From contig CP070641.1 of NCBI GenBank assembly GCA_020354085.1, positions 558,423 through 564,412 of the forward strand: a DNA stretch of 5,990 nucleotides, given 5' to 3'. The stretch comes from Pseudomonadota bacterium (GTDB taxonomy: Bacteria > Pseudomonadota > Gammaproteobacteria > Acidiferrobacterales > Sulfurifustaceae). Below the pieces are notes generated by a model. That model saw only the letters and a list, made by a program, of their open reading frames with translations, was not told the origin of the DNA and did no database searches. Shown here one piece after another: positions 1 to 5,929 of this stretch. The number at the start of each line of letters is the position of its first letter. The stretch's first letter is position 1. A program made the position numbers and the translations under genes.

Positions 1-47
1 CATGGCGGTCGCTGCGCTCACGCGGCATTACTCCATCCCTGGACGGC

Positions 48-78
48 AAAAAAAGGGCCTGGTGTCGCCACCAGGCCC
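48..78 (-). terminator. Rho-independent terminator after soxB
   Basis: A perfect 10-bp stem (55-64 with 69-78, GGGCCTGGTG arm, TCGC loop) is followed on the minus strand by seven T residues (48-54). It begins 25 bp after the soxB stop and ends the cluster in the direction of transcription. Confidence 0.93.
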
Positions 79-103
79 GCGGGTTACGGCCGAAAAGTTT
101 TAC

Positions 104-1840
104 CTACAGAACGATACCGGCGTTACCCTCCGCGCCCTTGAGCTTCGGCACGTAGGCTTCCGCGATCTTCACGGTCTTCTTGGCGCGCAGATACTCGGCC
201 ACGACGTCCCACACCGGGCGGGTGCCGGCAGGATTCTCTTGTACGCTGGCCCAGCCCGCGACTTTATAACGCTTCTTAGTATTGAGCGCCTTGCCACGGA
301 TCAGAACGTCTTGAATGCGACTGCCGTGCTTCTTAGTGAGATCCAAGGTGTAGGTCATGCCGCCGACGCGCACCATATCGCCACCCTGCTGGTAGTAGGG
401 ATCGTCGTGATAGAGGTTGTCGGCGATGTCTTCCATGATCTCCATGATCATCTCGCCGCTCAGCTCGTTGACCGTGGCGATCGGGTAGGTGATGGCGGTC
501 TGGTCCATGAGGTTTTCCATGGTGATCGCATCGCCCGGCAGGATTGACGTACCCCATCGGAAGCCCGGCGAGAAGGCCATCTCCGCACCCTGGACTTCCA
601 ACAAGGCATCGATAATGAGCTGATCGAAGGTGCCGTTAAAGTTGCCGCGCCGATAGAGCAGCGTTTCGGTGGTGGCGAGCTTCTCCTCCAGCTTGGCCTT
701 GTGCGGCGCGCGGATCTTGTCGATGAACGCGGTCATTTCCTTATCGGGCGCGATCAGGTTGGAGAACACCGGCAGCAACTTGTAGCGGAAATCGGCAACC
801 TTGCCGTCCTTGACGTCGAGGTCGAGCACCGACAGGAACTTGGTGTTGGAGCCGGAGTTGATGACCAGCGTCTTGCCGCTCTTGTTGGCGACGATGGCTG
901 GTGCCGGCACGCCATCGTGGGTATGGCCGCCCAAAATGACGTCCACGCCGGTGACACGCGAAGCCATCTTGAGGTCGACGTCCATGCCATTATGCGACAG
1001 CACTACGACGACCTGCGCGCCCTTGCTGCGTGCCTCGTCGGCCATCTTCTGCAAGTGGTCGTCCTTGATGCCGAACTGCCAGTCCGGCACCAGGAAGCGT
1101 GGATTGGCGATCGGTGTGAACGGGAAGGCTTGGCCGATGATGGCAACGGGGATCTTGTTGATTTCGCGAATTACATAGGGTTTGAAGATGAGCTCGCCCC
1201 AAGTGGCGTCGTTGACGTTCTGGGCAACGAAATCGATCTTGCCCTTGAGATCCCCGTCGACGACCTCCTTCACGCGCTCAGCACCGTAGGTGAACTCCCA
1301 GTGCGCCGTCATGACGTCGACGCCCAGCAGTTTGGTCGCATCAATCATGTCCTGGCCCTTGGACCACAGCGCGGTGGCCGAGCCTTGCCAGGTGTCGCCG
1401 GAATCCATCAGCAGGGTGCGACCCGGACGACTGGCGCGAACGTTCTTCACCAAGGTTGCCATGTGGGCAAAGCCCCCGACCTTGCCATACTTGCGCGCGG
1501 CGGACTCGAAGTCGAGATAGGTATAGGCATGCGCCTCGAGCGAGCCCGGCTTGATGTTGAAATGCTTGAGCAGCGCCTCGCCGACCAGATGCGGCGGCTT
1601 GCCGAAGGCGTCGCCCACGCCGATGTTGATGTTGGGTTCGCGGAAATAGATCGGCAGGAGCTGGGCATGGCAGTCGGTGAAATGCATCAGCGTGACATTG
1701 CCGAACGGCGGCAAGTCATACAGCTTGTCGCCACCGCCCGCGCCGGGCACCGTCTTCTTGCTGTCGCAGCCCGGCAGGGTCAGGCCGGCGGCCGCGCCGT
1801 AGGCCAGCATCTGAAGAAACTCGCGTCGAGTAAGGCTCAT
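104..1840 (-). CDS. soxB: Thiosulfohydrolase SoxB (Sox cycle sulfate-releasing enzyme)
   Basis: SoxB hydrolyses the sulfonate end of the thiosulfate-derived adduct on the SoxY cysteine and releases sulfate in the periplasm. The 578-residue protein has the usual SoxB length and the two-domain 5'-nucleotidase/metallophosphoesterase build. Visible metal-site motifs are TDCHAQ (D56, H58), DSGDTWQG (D146, D149), AHWEFTYG (H180), SHNG (H283) and GGHTHDG (H306, H308). The C-terminal domain carries SPGFRWG (424-430), matching the substrate-binding part of the family. The N-terminus has a twin-arginine motif, TRREFLQML, followed by a hydrophobic stretch and LPGC (C25). That fits Tat export of a folded dimanganese enzyme and possibly lipid attachment. 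The ATG at 1838-1840 is preceded by GGAGA with 5-nt spacing, and the Tat motif begins at residue 4, so the start is secure. It is the last gene of the cluster, 158 bp after soxA, and an intrinsic terminator lies in that gap. Confidence 0.97.
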   Translation of the reverse strand: MSLTRREFLQMLAYGAAAGLTLPGCDSKKTVPGAGGGDKLYDLPPFGNVTLMHFTDCHAQLLPIYFREPNINIGVGDAFGKPPHLVGEALLKHFNIKPGSLEAHAYTYLDFESAARKYGKVGGFAHMATLVKNVRASRPGRTLLMDSGDTWQGSATALWSKGQDMIDATKLLGVDVMTAHWEFTYGAERVKEVVDGDLKGKIDFVAQNVNDATWGELIFKPYVIREINKIPVAIIGQAFPFTPIANPRFLVPDWQFGIKDDHLQKMADEARSKGAQVVVVLSHNGMDVDLKMASRVTGVDVILGGHTHDGVPAPAIVANKSGKTLVINSGSNTKFLSVLDLDVKDGKVADFRYKLLPVFSNLIAPDKEMTAFIDKIRAPHKAKLEEKLATTETLLYRRGNFNGTFDQLIIDALLEVQGAEMAFSPGFRWGTSILPGDAITMENLMDQTAITYPIATVNELSGEMIMEIMEDIADNLYHDDPYYQQGGDMVRVGGMTYTLDLTKKHGSRIQDVLIRGKALNTKKRYKVAGWASVQENPAGTRPVWDVVAEYLRAKKTVKIAEAYVPKLKGAEGNAGIVL

Positions 1841-1914
1841 CTGAATCTCCGTATATATCTTTGGATCTGGGGTCGCGTAGTCCGGGAACGCATGAACATT
1901 AGGAAGAAGACGTA

Positions 1915-1942
1915 TTGATACTGTCAGCTATTCCGACCACAA
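1915..1942 (-). promoter_or_regulatory. Candidate sigma-70-type promoter for soxB
   Basis: Minus strand: TTGTGG (1937-1942), a 16-bp spacer, then TATCAA (1915-1920). The match to TTGACA/TATAAT is only partial (3 of 6 and 4 of 6). It is placed just after the soxA terminator hairpin and would give a leader of about 70 nt before soxB. A second AT-rich stretch, TATATA near 1852-1858, is too close to the soxB ribosome site to be a normal -10 box. Confidence 0.3.
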
Positions 1943-1972
1943 AAAACAAACCCGGCCACGAAGGCCGGGTTT
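1941..1972 (-). terminator. Rho-independent terminator between soxA and soxB
   Basis: A perfect 10-bp stem (1948-1957 with 1963-1972, arm AAACCCGGCC, 5-nt loop) is followed on the minus strand by G and six T residues (1941-1946). It starts 26 bp after the soxA stop. The plus strand also has T residues after the stem, but only three, so termination is mainly for minus-strand transcripts. Its place inside the sox cluster implies that soxB is read through at reduced level or has its own promoter. Confidence 0.88.
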
Positions 1973-1998
1973 GATGGCTCAGCGCCTTCAGTAACGAA

Positions 1999-2868
1999 CT
2001 AGTTGCGCATCGCCGGTGCCGTGAGCGGCAGGCCGCTGCTCAAGTAGGTCTCGTAGAACTGCAGGTTGTTGTAGATTTCGGAGCTGTGCGGGAAAGGTTT
2101 GGCACGTACCTGCGAGTTGCAGGTCACGTAACGACGGTGGATGGTTTCGAGGCGTGCCCAACCCACGCGCTGCGCCGGCCAACCGACAGGGTGACCGAGG
2201 GCCGCCGACAAGGGCTGCCCTCCACCGAAGTTCTTGCCCGCCAATTCCATGTGGCAGTCAGCGCAGGCGAAGTTTAGTTGGCCGCGTTTCTGCCACCAGA
2301 ACTTCTTGCCGGCCTCATAGGCCGCGAGCGCACCCGGCTTGGACACGTCGACACTGACACGTTCACCACGCGACAGCGTATAGAAGTGTGCCACTATCTC
2401 AGCCAGCTCCACACGGGCCTTGGTGTCTTTGTCCAGGTTGGCCTCCAAGAAGCTGAACTTGGCACCGTTCTTCTTGGCGCAGTCCATGACGTCCATCTCG
2501 GCCGTGCGCACTTTTTTCGTCGCTTCATCCCAATAAGGATACTTCTGGGCGATCTTCTTGCCACCGTTGGGGAAGCAATCAGCGAAGGTTTTGCCGTTCG
2601 GGAACTTCTTGTTCCAGTTGGCCGTGCCTTTGCCCAAACCGATCTCGTACGGCGGGAACTCACTCAGCGTTTCAAACTGTTCCCGATACGACTCCATCCC
2701 CGGCAGGTGGTAGAAGCCGTTCGAATACTCGTCAAACTTGACAGTCGGAAATTTCTGCTTGAAATAATTGCGGAACTGCTCCAAGTCCTTCTTCGGATCA
2801 GCCTGCGCCGTGGTGGCGGCAGCGCCCATCAGTCCCACCACCATCAGGGCTAGTGTCACTTTCTTCAT
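1999..2868 (-). CDS. soxA: SoxA, monohaem c-type cytochrome subunit of the SoxAX complex
   Basis: SoxA pairs with SoxX in the periplasm to form the L-cysteine S-thiosulfotransferase that joins thiosulfate oxidatively to the SoxY cysteine. The 289-residue protein starts with a Sec-type signal peptide, MKKVTLALMVVGLMG, with likely cleavage after AQA (residue 23). It has a single haem-binding motif, CADCH (C202, C205, H206). The downstream YVTCNSQVRAKP carries C250, the expected distal haem ligand that is a persulfide in studied SoxA proteins. The first domain has no CxxCH. It keeps C98 and C130 instead, which probably form a disulfide as in monohaem SoxA of the Starkeya type. An AGGAGGA ribosome site (2874-2880) lies 5 nt before the ATG. 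The gene follows soxZ by 74 bp and is followed by a strong terminator, so it may be the last gene of a soxXYZA transcript. Confidence 0.96.
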   Translation of the reverse strand: MKKVTLALMVVGLMGAAATTAQADPKKDLEQFRNYFKQKFPTVKFDEYSNGFYHLPGMESYREQFETLSEFPPYEIGLGKGTANWNKKFPNGKTFADCFPNGGKKIAQKYPYWDEATKKVRTAEMDVMDCAKKNGAKFSFLEANLDKDTKARVELAEIVAHFYTLSRGERVSVDVSKPGALAAYEAGKKFWWQKRGQLNFACADCHMELAGKNFGGGQPLSAALGHPVGWPAQRVGWARLETIHRRYVTCNSQVRAKPFPHSSEIYNNLQFYETYLSSGLPLTAPAMRN

Positions 2869-2904
2869 CTGTATCCTCCTGCGGTCGGTTGTTCTTTGAA
2901 GGGA

Positions 2905-2928
2905 CGCCGGGCCCCGCTGGCCTCGGCG
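2905..2928 (-). other. GC-rich hairpin in the soxZ-soxA gap
   Basis: CGCCG (2905-2909) pairs with CGGCG (2924-2928), and GGCC (2910-2913) pairs with GGCC (2919-2922), with one bulged base and a 5-nt loop. No T run follows on the minus strand, so it is not a standard intrinsic terminator. It may stabilise or mark a processing point in the transcript between soxZ and soxA. Confidence 0.4.
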
Positions 2929-2942
2929 CCTGGGTGAGCTTC

Positions 2943-3257
2943 TTAGGCGACGGTTGTATCCGCCGAGCCGCTCTCACCCTTGTTGTCGGTCCAGGAAACC
3001 TTGACCTTGTCACCGGCCTTCGCGCCCTTGATTCTCACGCTGATCAACGGGTCCTTCGATACGGCGATGCCGGTATCGACCACCGCGACATCCTTGCCGT
3101 TCACCTGGAAGGTCATCTTCTGGATGAAATGGGCCGGGATTTTCTCCTTGGTCTTGCGGTCGGTGCGTTGACCGGTTTCCATCGGGTGATTGACCAGGGC
3201 CTGGATTTCAGTTGAGCCGTCCGCCGCCTTGGTGCGGATCTTCATCGTACGTGCCAT
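2943..3257 (-). CDS. soxZ: SoxZ, partner subunit of the SoxYZ sulfur carrier
   Basis: SoxZ forms a heterodimer with SoxY, the carrier that holds pathway intermediates, and supports docking to SoxAX and SoxB. The 104-residue length is normal for the family. Conserved stretches are ALVNHPMETG (20-29), IPAHFIQKMTF (40-50), VSKDPLISV and GDKVKVSWTDNKG (82-94), which together give the immunoglobulin-like SoxZ fold. There is no signal peptide and no cysteine. This agrees with the known pattern of SoxZ being exported bound to Tat-targeted SoxY. I chose the ATG at 3257 because GAGGAAA lies at a suitable distance upstream. An in-frame ATG four codons later (3245) is a possible alternative. It lies 39 bp after soxY, so the two are almost certainly co-transcribed. 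Confidence 0.96.
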   Translation of the reverse strand: MARTMKIRTKAADGSTEIQALVNHPMETGQRTDRKTKEKIPAHFIQKMTFQVNGKDVAVVDTGIAVSKDPLISVRIKGAKAGDKVKVSWTDNKGESGSADTTVA

Positions 3258-3296
3258 TGTGCTTTCCTCGTTTGCTTCAGTTTTGACTACGCAACC

Positions 3297-3770
3297 TTAG
3301 CCGCCGCAGCCGCCAACGGTCACCTTGATGTTGTGCTTGGCGGTATAGAGCTTGCCACCGCTCTTAACCACTGCCACCACATCTGACGTCTGCCGCATTT
3401 TCATGCGCGCATGCAGATAACCCTCGGCGCCGGACATGGTCGCGTTGCAGACCAGCGGGAAGTCGTTCTTCTCGACGAAGATCGACACGGCCTCAACATT
3501 GGGCATGTCAGTCGAGACGGTAATGGGCACCGTCGCGGCGTTTTCCGCCTGCGGTGAGGCCTTGATCTTCACGGATGCGGACGTGGACGAGCCAGAGTTG
3601 CCGAACAGGCTCTTCAGTGAATCCTCGACGCTCTTGGCATCAAAGGCACCCTTCGGCCATTCGGCGGCCAGCACTTGGGTCGGCTTGAGCAGACCAGCGG
3701 CTGCTGCCAGCCCCGCCACGCCAACGGCGAGAGAGCTCTTGATAAAGGTACGGCGCTGTAAATTCGTCAC
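3297..3770 (-). CDS. soxY: SoxY, covalent sulfur-carrier subunit
   Basis: SoxY carries thiosulfate-derived sulfur as a covalent adduct on a cysteine at the end of a flexible arm. The arm visits SoxAX, SoxB and other partners in the periplasm. The 157-residue protein ends in VGGCGG, with C155 as the carrier residue, which is diagnostic for the family. The N-terminus has a twin-arginine motif, LQRRTFIK, then an Ala/Gly-rich hydrophobic segment and a likely cleavage site after VLA (residue 35). The start codon is GTG (3768-3770), with GGAGGA placed 5 nt upstream. The Tat motif only five residues in supports this start. An additional cysteine, C108 in FPLVCNATM, sits in the body of the protein and is unexpected for SoxY. 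It lies between soxX (57 bp before) and soxZ (39 bp after). Confidence 0.96.
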   Translation of the reverse strand: MTNLQRRTFIKSSLAVGVAGLAAAAGLLKPTQVLAAEWPKGAFDAKSVEDSLKSLFGNSGSSTSASVKIKASPQAENAATVPITVSTDMPNVEAVSIFVEKNDFPLVCNATMSGAEGYLHARMKMRQTSDVVAVVKSGGKLYTAKHNIKVTVGGCGG

Positions 3771-3775
3771 GGGTT

Positions 3776-3781
3776 TCCTCC
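3776..3781 (-). promoter_or_regulatory. Ribosome binding site GGAGGA that fixes the GTG start of soxY
   Basis: On the minus strand GGAGGA is followed by AACCC and then GTG. The 5-nt spacing is good, and the sequence just upstream is an AT-rich, probably unstructured leader. The strong site supports GTG as the true soxY start. Confidence 0.75.
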
Positions 3782-3827
3782 AAAAATAAACAAATTGAAA
3801 TAAGGGGTTGCCGAGAGCTAAGTCGCT

Positions 3828-4241
3828 CTACAGCGTTAGTAGGAACTCAATCAGATCGTCGATTTCCTGCTTGGACAGGATTGCGTGCCTCCCGAACGGT
3901 GGCATGACGGTGCCGGGCTTGATGTTGTCCGGGTCCTCGACCTGGGCGCGGAGCTTGGCCTTATCGGGAAAGCGCGCCTTCATGGCGACGAGCGGCGGCG
4001 CGATATTCCCGGCAGATGGCGCACCGGCAATCTGGTGGCAGCCCCAGCAGTTGCCCTTACGGCGGTCCAAGATGACGCAAGCGCCTTTGGTTACGGCATC
4101 CGTCGGCGGGTTCTTCTTGTCTTTGCAGACCTTTTCATCGGGCAGCTTGCCTGCCGCATGCGCCGCGGGGCTGATGCCGCCGGCGACAAGAATCATAATG
4201 GCAGCGCTGGTACCGAGAATGAATTGGGCGGTTTTCCGCAT
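3828..4241 (-). CDS. soxX: SoxX, monohaem c-type cytochrome subunit of the SoxAX complex
   Basis: SoxX accepts electrons from the oxidative coupling of thiosulfate to SoxY on SoxA and passes them to small periplasmic cytochromes and the respiratory chain. The 137-residue protein has a signal peptide with likely cleavage after AHA (residue 29). The haem motif is CWGCH (C65, C68, H69). GTVMPPFGRH supplies the probable axial methionine M113, and LSKQEIDDLIEFLLTL is the typical C-terminal helix of a class I cytochrome c. C39 and C55 lie before the haem and may form a disulfide. The ATG is preceded by AGGAGGA (4245-4251) with a rather short spacing of 3-4 nt. It is the first gene of the sox cluster, and the 215-bp stretch upstream presumably carries its promoter. 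Confidence 0.95.
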   Translation of the reverse strand: MRKTAQFILGTSAAIMILVAGGISPAAHAAGKLPDEKVCKDKKNPPTDAVTKGACVILDRRKGNCWGCHQIAGAPSAGNIAPPLVAMKARFPDKAKLRAQVEDPDNIKPGTVMPPFGRHAILSKQEIDDLIEFLLTL

Positions 4242-4295
4242 TGCTCCTCCTGTTGCAGTGGTTATGTTATTAACGGTGGCCGCGCTTACCGCTTG

Positions 4296-4312
4296 CGATC
4301 AAACCACGATCG
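4296..4312. repeat. Inverted repeat CGATC-N7-GATCG, possible operator
   Basis: Two perfect 5-bp arms (4296-4300 and 4308-4312) are separated by 7 bp, giving 12 bp between arm centres. The site lies 55-71 bp before the soxX start, a usual distance for a regulator-binding site. The arms are short and could arise by chance. Confidence 0.3.
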
Positions 4313-4360
4313 GTAGGCCGAGTGGGCGCCGGGTCAGCATGGGGGGGTACATCCACCTAT

Positions 4361-4385
4361 GCCCGATAGGATACATAGATCGGGC
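4361..4385. repeat. Inverted repeat GCCCGAT-N11-ATCGGGC
   Basis: Perfect 7-bp arms at 4361-4367 and 4379-4385 flank an 11-bp spacer. No T run follows on either strand, which argues against a terminator. It could be a regulator-binding site or an RNA hairpin. It overlaps the next hairpin at 4382. Confidence 0.4.
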
Positions 4386-4411
4386 TTGGTGGCAAGCCCT
4401 TTGCACTGCCA
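4382..4411 (-). repeat. Overlapping, mutually exclusive hairpins upstream of soxX
   Basis: Two stems compete for the same bases. One pairs 4382-4387 with 4394-4399 (GGGCTT/AAGCCC). The other pairs 4389-4394 with 4406-4411 (GTGGCA/TGCCAC). Both are 6-bp perfect stems. Nothing shows they work as a switch. Confidence 0.25.
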
Positions 4412-4456
4412 CAAAAACCAACAGAATTACAAGGATAAGCCGGGTTGTAACCCCGC

Positions 4457-5917
4457 TTACTTACGCGCGGGAGACCTGTCCTCGCCGAGGCCGGATTCCT
4501 CGCGGATTGCCGCAATGCGCGCCTCAAGACTTGCCTGCAAGTAAAAGTTGTCGCCCGCGTAGCGGGAGGCAATGCGGAGTTGCTCGACGGCAGCGGCCGG
4601 GCTGCCCATTAAGTAGTAATACTCAGCCTGCGCCTGGTGGGCCTCGGCACGCGCCCCCGCCGCACCCGCTGCCTCAGCCATCAGCTTGTAAAGTAATGGA
4701 TCGTCACGATCTGACCGCAGGGCGGTCTTGAGCAGATCGCGGGCTTCCGCCGGCCGGCCGGTACGCAACAAGGCCTGCGAATATTCGCGCATCAGCACGA
4801 CCGAACTGGGGCGTTCACGGTGGGCAGCTTGGTAGATCGCAAGCGCCTCTGTTCTGCGGTCGGCCGCCATTTCGACTTCCGCTTGCGCCATGCGGTAGTT
4901 CAATCGGCCAGGATGGCGTTTACTCAACTTCTGCAATTCATTGCGTGCCTGTTCCAGTTGTTTGGCGCGCAGAAGTGCCAGCGCATAGCCATACCGCTCG
5001 GCATCGGCGTCTCGGTACTTACCCTGCGCCAGGTTGTCCTGAAAACCGCGAACGATCTCAGGCGCCGGGCGCTTCGCGTAGGCGCGCAGTTTGGCGCGCA
5101 CGTGATGGAATTCGCTACTATCGGGCCGTATGTTGCCAGTCGCGCGATCGGCACGGGCACGCGCATCGGCAATGCGGTTGGTGGTGATGGGGTGGGTACG
5201 CAAGTACTCCGGCAAATTGGTCTCGTTGTGGCGATTGGCCGCCTGCATGCGCTCGAAAAACGCCGGCATGCCGTGTGGATCGAATTCGGCGGAGGTAAGC
5301 AGATCCATGCCGATCCGATCGGCTTCCTCTTCGAAAGATCGGGTGAAGTTAATGCCGCGCTGCGCCATGGCAGCCGTAGTCAGGGCAACGCCCGCCTCGC
5401 CACCCTGTTTCCCGGAGCCCGCCAACAGAATGGACGCCAGGATCGCCGCCATCGCGGGCAGGCTTGCCTTCTCTTGTTCAGCGATCAGCCGCGGAATATG
5501 CCGTTGCGTGACGTGCGTGATTTCGTGGGCCACCACCGATGCCAGCTCGGCCTCTGTCTGGGCGGTCGATATCAGGCCAGTATGTATGCCAACGAAACCT
5601 CCGGGGACGGCGAAGGCGTTTACGCTCGGATCATCGACCACGAAGAAATAGAAATCCGGCGCGCCGCTCGCCGCGCTGGCAAGCAATTGGCGTCCTAGCG
5701 AACGGACATATTCAGTGATCTCCGAATCCTCGATGATCGTCAGCGCGCTCCGCGCCCGGCGCATGAATTCTTCGCCAAGCTTGCGCTCCTGCGAGGGAGA
5801 AATAGCGGTGCCCGCTGCGTTTCCGAGATCTGGAAGGTTGACGGCCCCTTGGGCGTCGGTCGCCAGCTGGGTGCCGACGATGAGAAGGGATAGGAGTACG
5901 CGAGCGGATTGATTCAT
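4457..5917 (-). CDS. Periplasmic M48 zinc metallopeptidase with TPR repeats, BepA/YfgC-like
   Basis: Members of this family act in the periplasm on outer-membrane protein assembly. E. coli BepA works with the BAM machinery, helps LptD mature and degrades stalled substrates. The 486-residue length matches BepA. A signal peptide spans roughly residues 1-24 (VLLSLLIVGTQLATDAQG). The catalytic motif is HEITH (H131, E132, H135). The third zinc ligand is expected in FEEEADRIG, probably E196. LRTHPITTNRI contains H242, equivalent to the regulatory His of BepA. A short hydrophobic or amphipathic loop follows near 152-168. From about residue 290 the chain is helical and Ala/Leu-rich with TPR-like units (ALALLRAKQLEQARNEL, EALAIYQAAHRERP, LLRTGRPAEARDLL). 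The ATG has no Shine-Dalgarno sequence; a TATAAT box lies 6 nt upstream and an in-frame stop at -18 rules out a longer form. A functional link to the sox genes is not evident. Confidence 0.92.
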   Translation of the reverse strand: MNQSARVLLSLLIVGTQLATDAQGAVNLPDLGNAAGTAISPSQERKLGEEFMRRARSALTIIEDSEITEYVRSLGRQLLASAASGAPDFYFFVVDDPSVNAFAVPGGFVGIHTGLISTAQTEAELASVVAHEITHVTQRHIPRLIAEQEKASLPAMAAILASILLAGSGKQGGEAGVALTTAAMAQRGINFTRSFEEEADRIGMDLLTSAEFDPHGMPAFFERMQAANRHNETNLPEYLRTHPITTNRIADARARADRATGNIRPDSSEFHHVRAKLRAYAKRPAPEIVRGFQDNLAQGKYRDADAERYGYALALLRAKQLEQARNELQKLSKRHPGRLNYRMAQAEVEMAADRRTEALAIYQAAHRERPSSVVLMREYSQALLRTGRPAEARDLLKTALRSDRDDPLLYKLMAEAAGAAGARAEAHQAQAEYYYLMGSPAAAVEQLRIASRYAGDNFYLQASLEARIAAIREESGLGEDRSPARK

Positions 5918-5923
5918 CGGGGA

Positions 5924-5929
5924 ATTATA
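5924..5929 (-). promoter_or_regulatory. Consensus -10 box TATAAT directly before the M48 peptidase gene
   Basis: The minus strand reads TATAAT, then six bases (TCCCCG), then ATG. Transcription would start about at the A of the start codon, giving a leaderless mRNA. The -35 region at the right distance is poor (TCTAAC-like). No Shine-Dalgarno sequence is present. Confidence 0.5.

Larger units (their letters stand above)
4242..4456. promoter_or_regulatory. Non-coding stretch upstream of soxX, presumed sox promoter region
   Basis: These 215 bp separate the M48 peptidase stop from the soxX start. I see no convincing gene or tRNA. The segment contains an AT-rich GTTAATAACATAAC on the minus strand (4262-4275) that could include a -10 box, without a clear -35 partner. 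It also holds a run of seven G on the plus strand (4341-4347) and several inverted repeats listed separately. No intrinsic terminator for the peptidase gene is clear: a T5 run exists on the minus strand (4413-4417) but no good stem directly precedes it. Control of the sox genes from here is inferred from position. Confidence 0.5.

Noticed and set aside
701..1918. A 405-codon open frame on the plus strand opposite soxB
   Set aside because: It is antisense to an unmistakable soxB, has no recognisable domain, and reflects the codon bias of the GC-rich opposite strand.
4389..4411. Possible sigma-54 promoter (TGGCA ... TTGC) on the minus strand upstream of soxX
   Set aside because: The GG and GC elements are 15 bp apart instead of 10, so the spacing does not fit.
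3808..4731. A 307-codon plus-strand frame spanning soxX, the gap and the end of the peptidase gene
   Set aside because: It overlaps two well-supported genes antisense, has a low-complexity Pro/Arg-rich C-terminal part and no family motif.
4820..5698. A 292-codon plus-strand frame opposite the peptidase
   Set aside because: It is a shadow of the M48 gene, which has HExxH, other ligands and TPR repeats in the correct frame.
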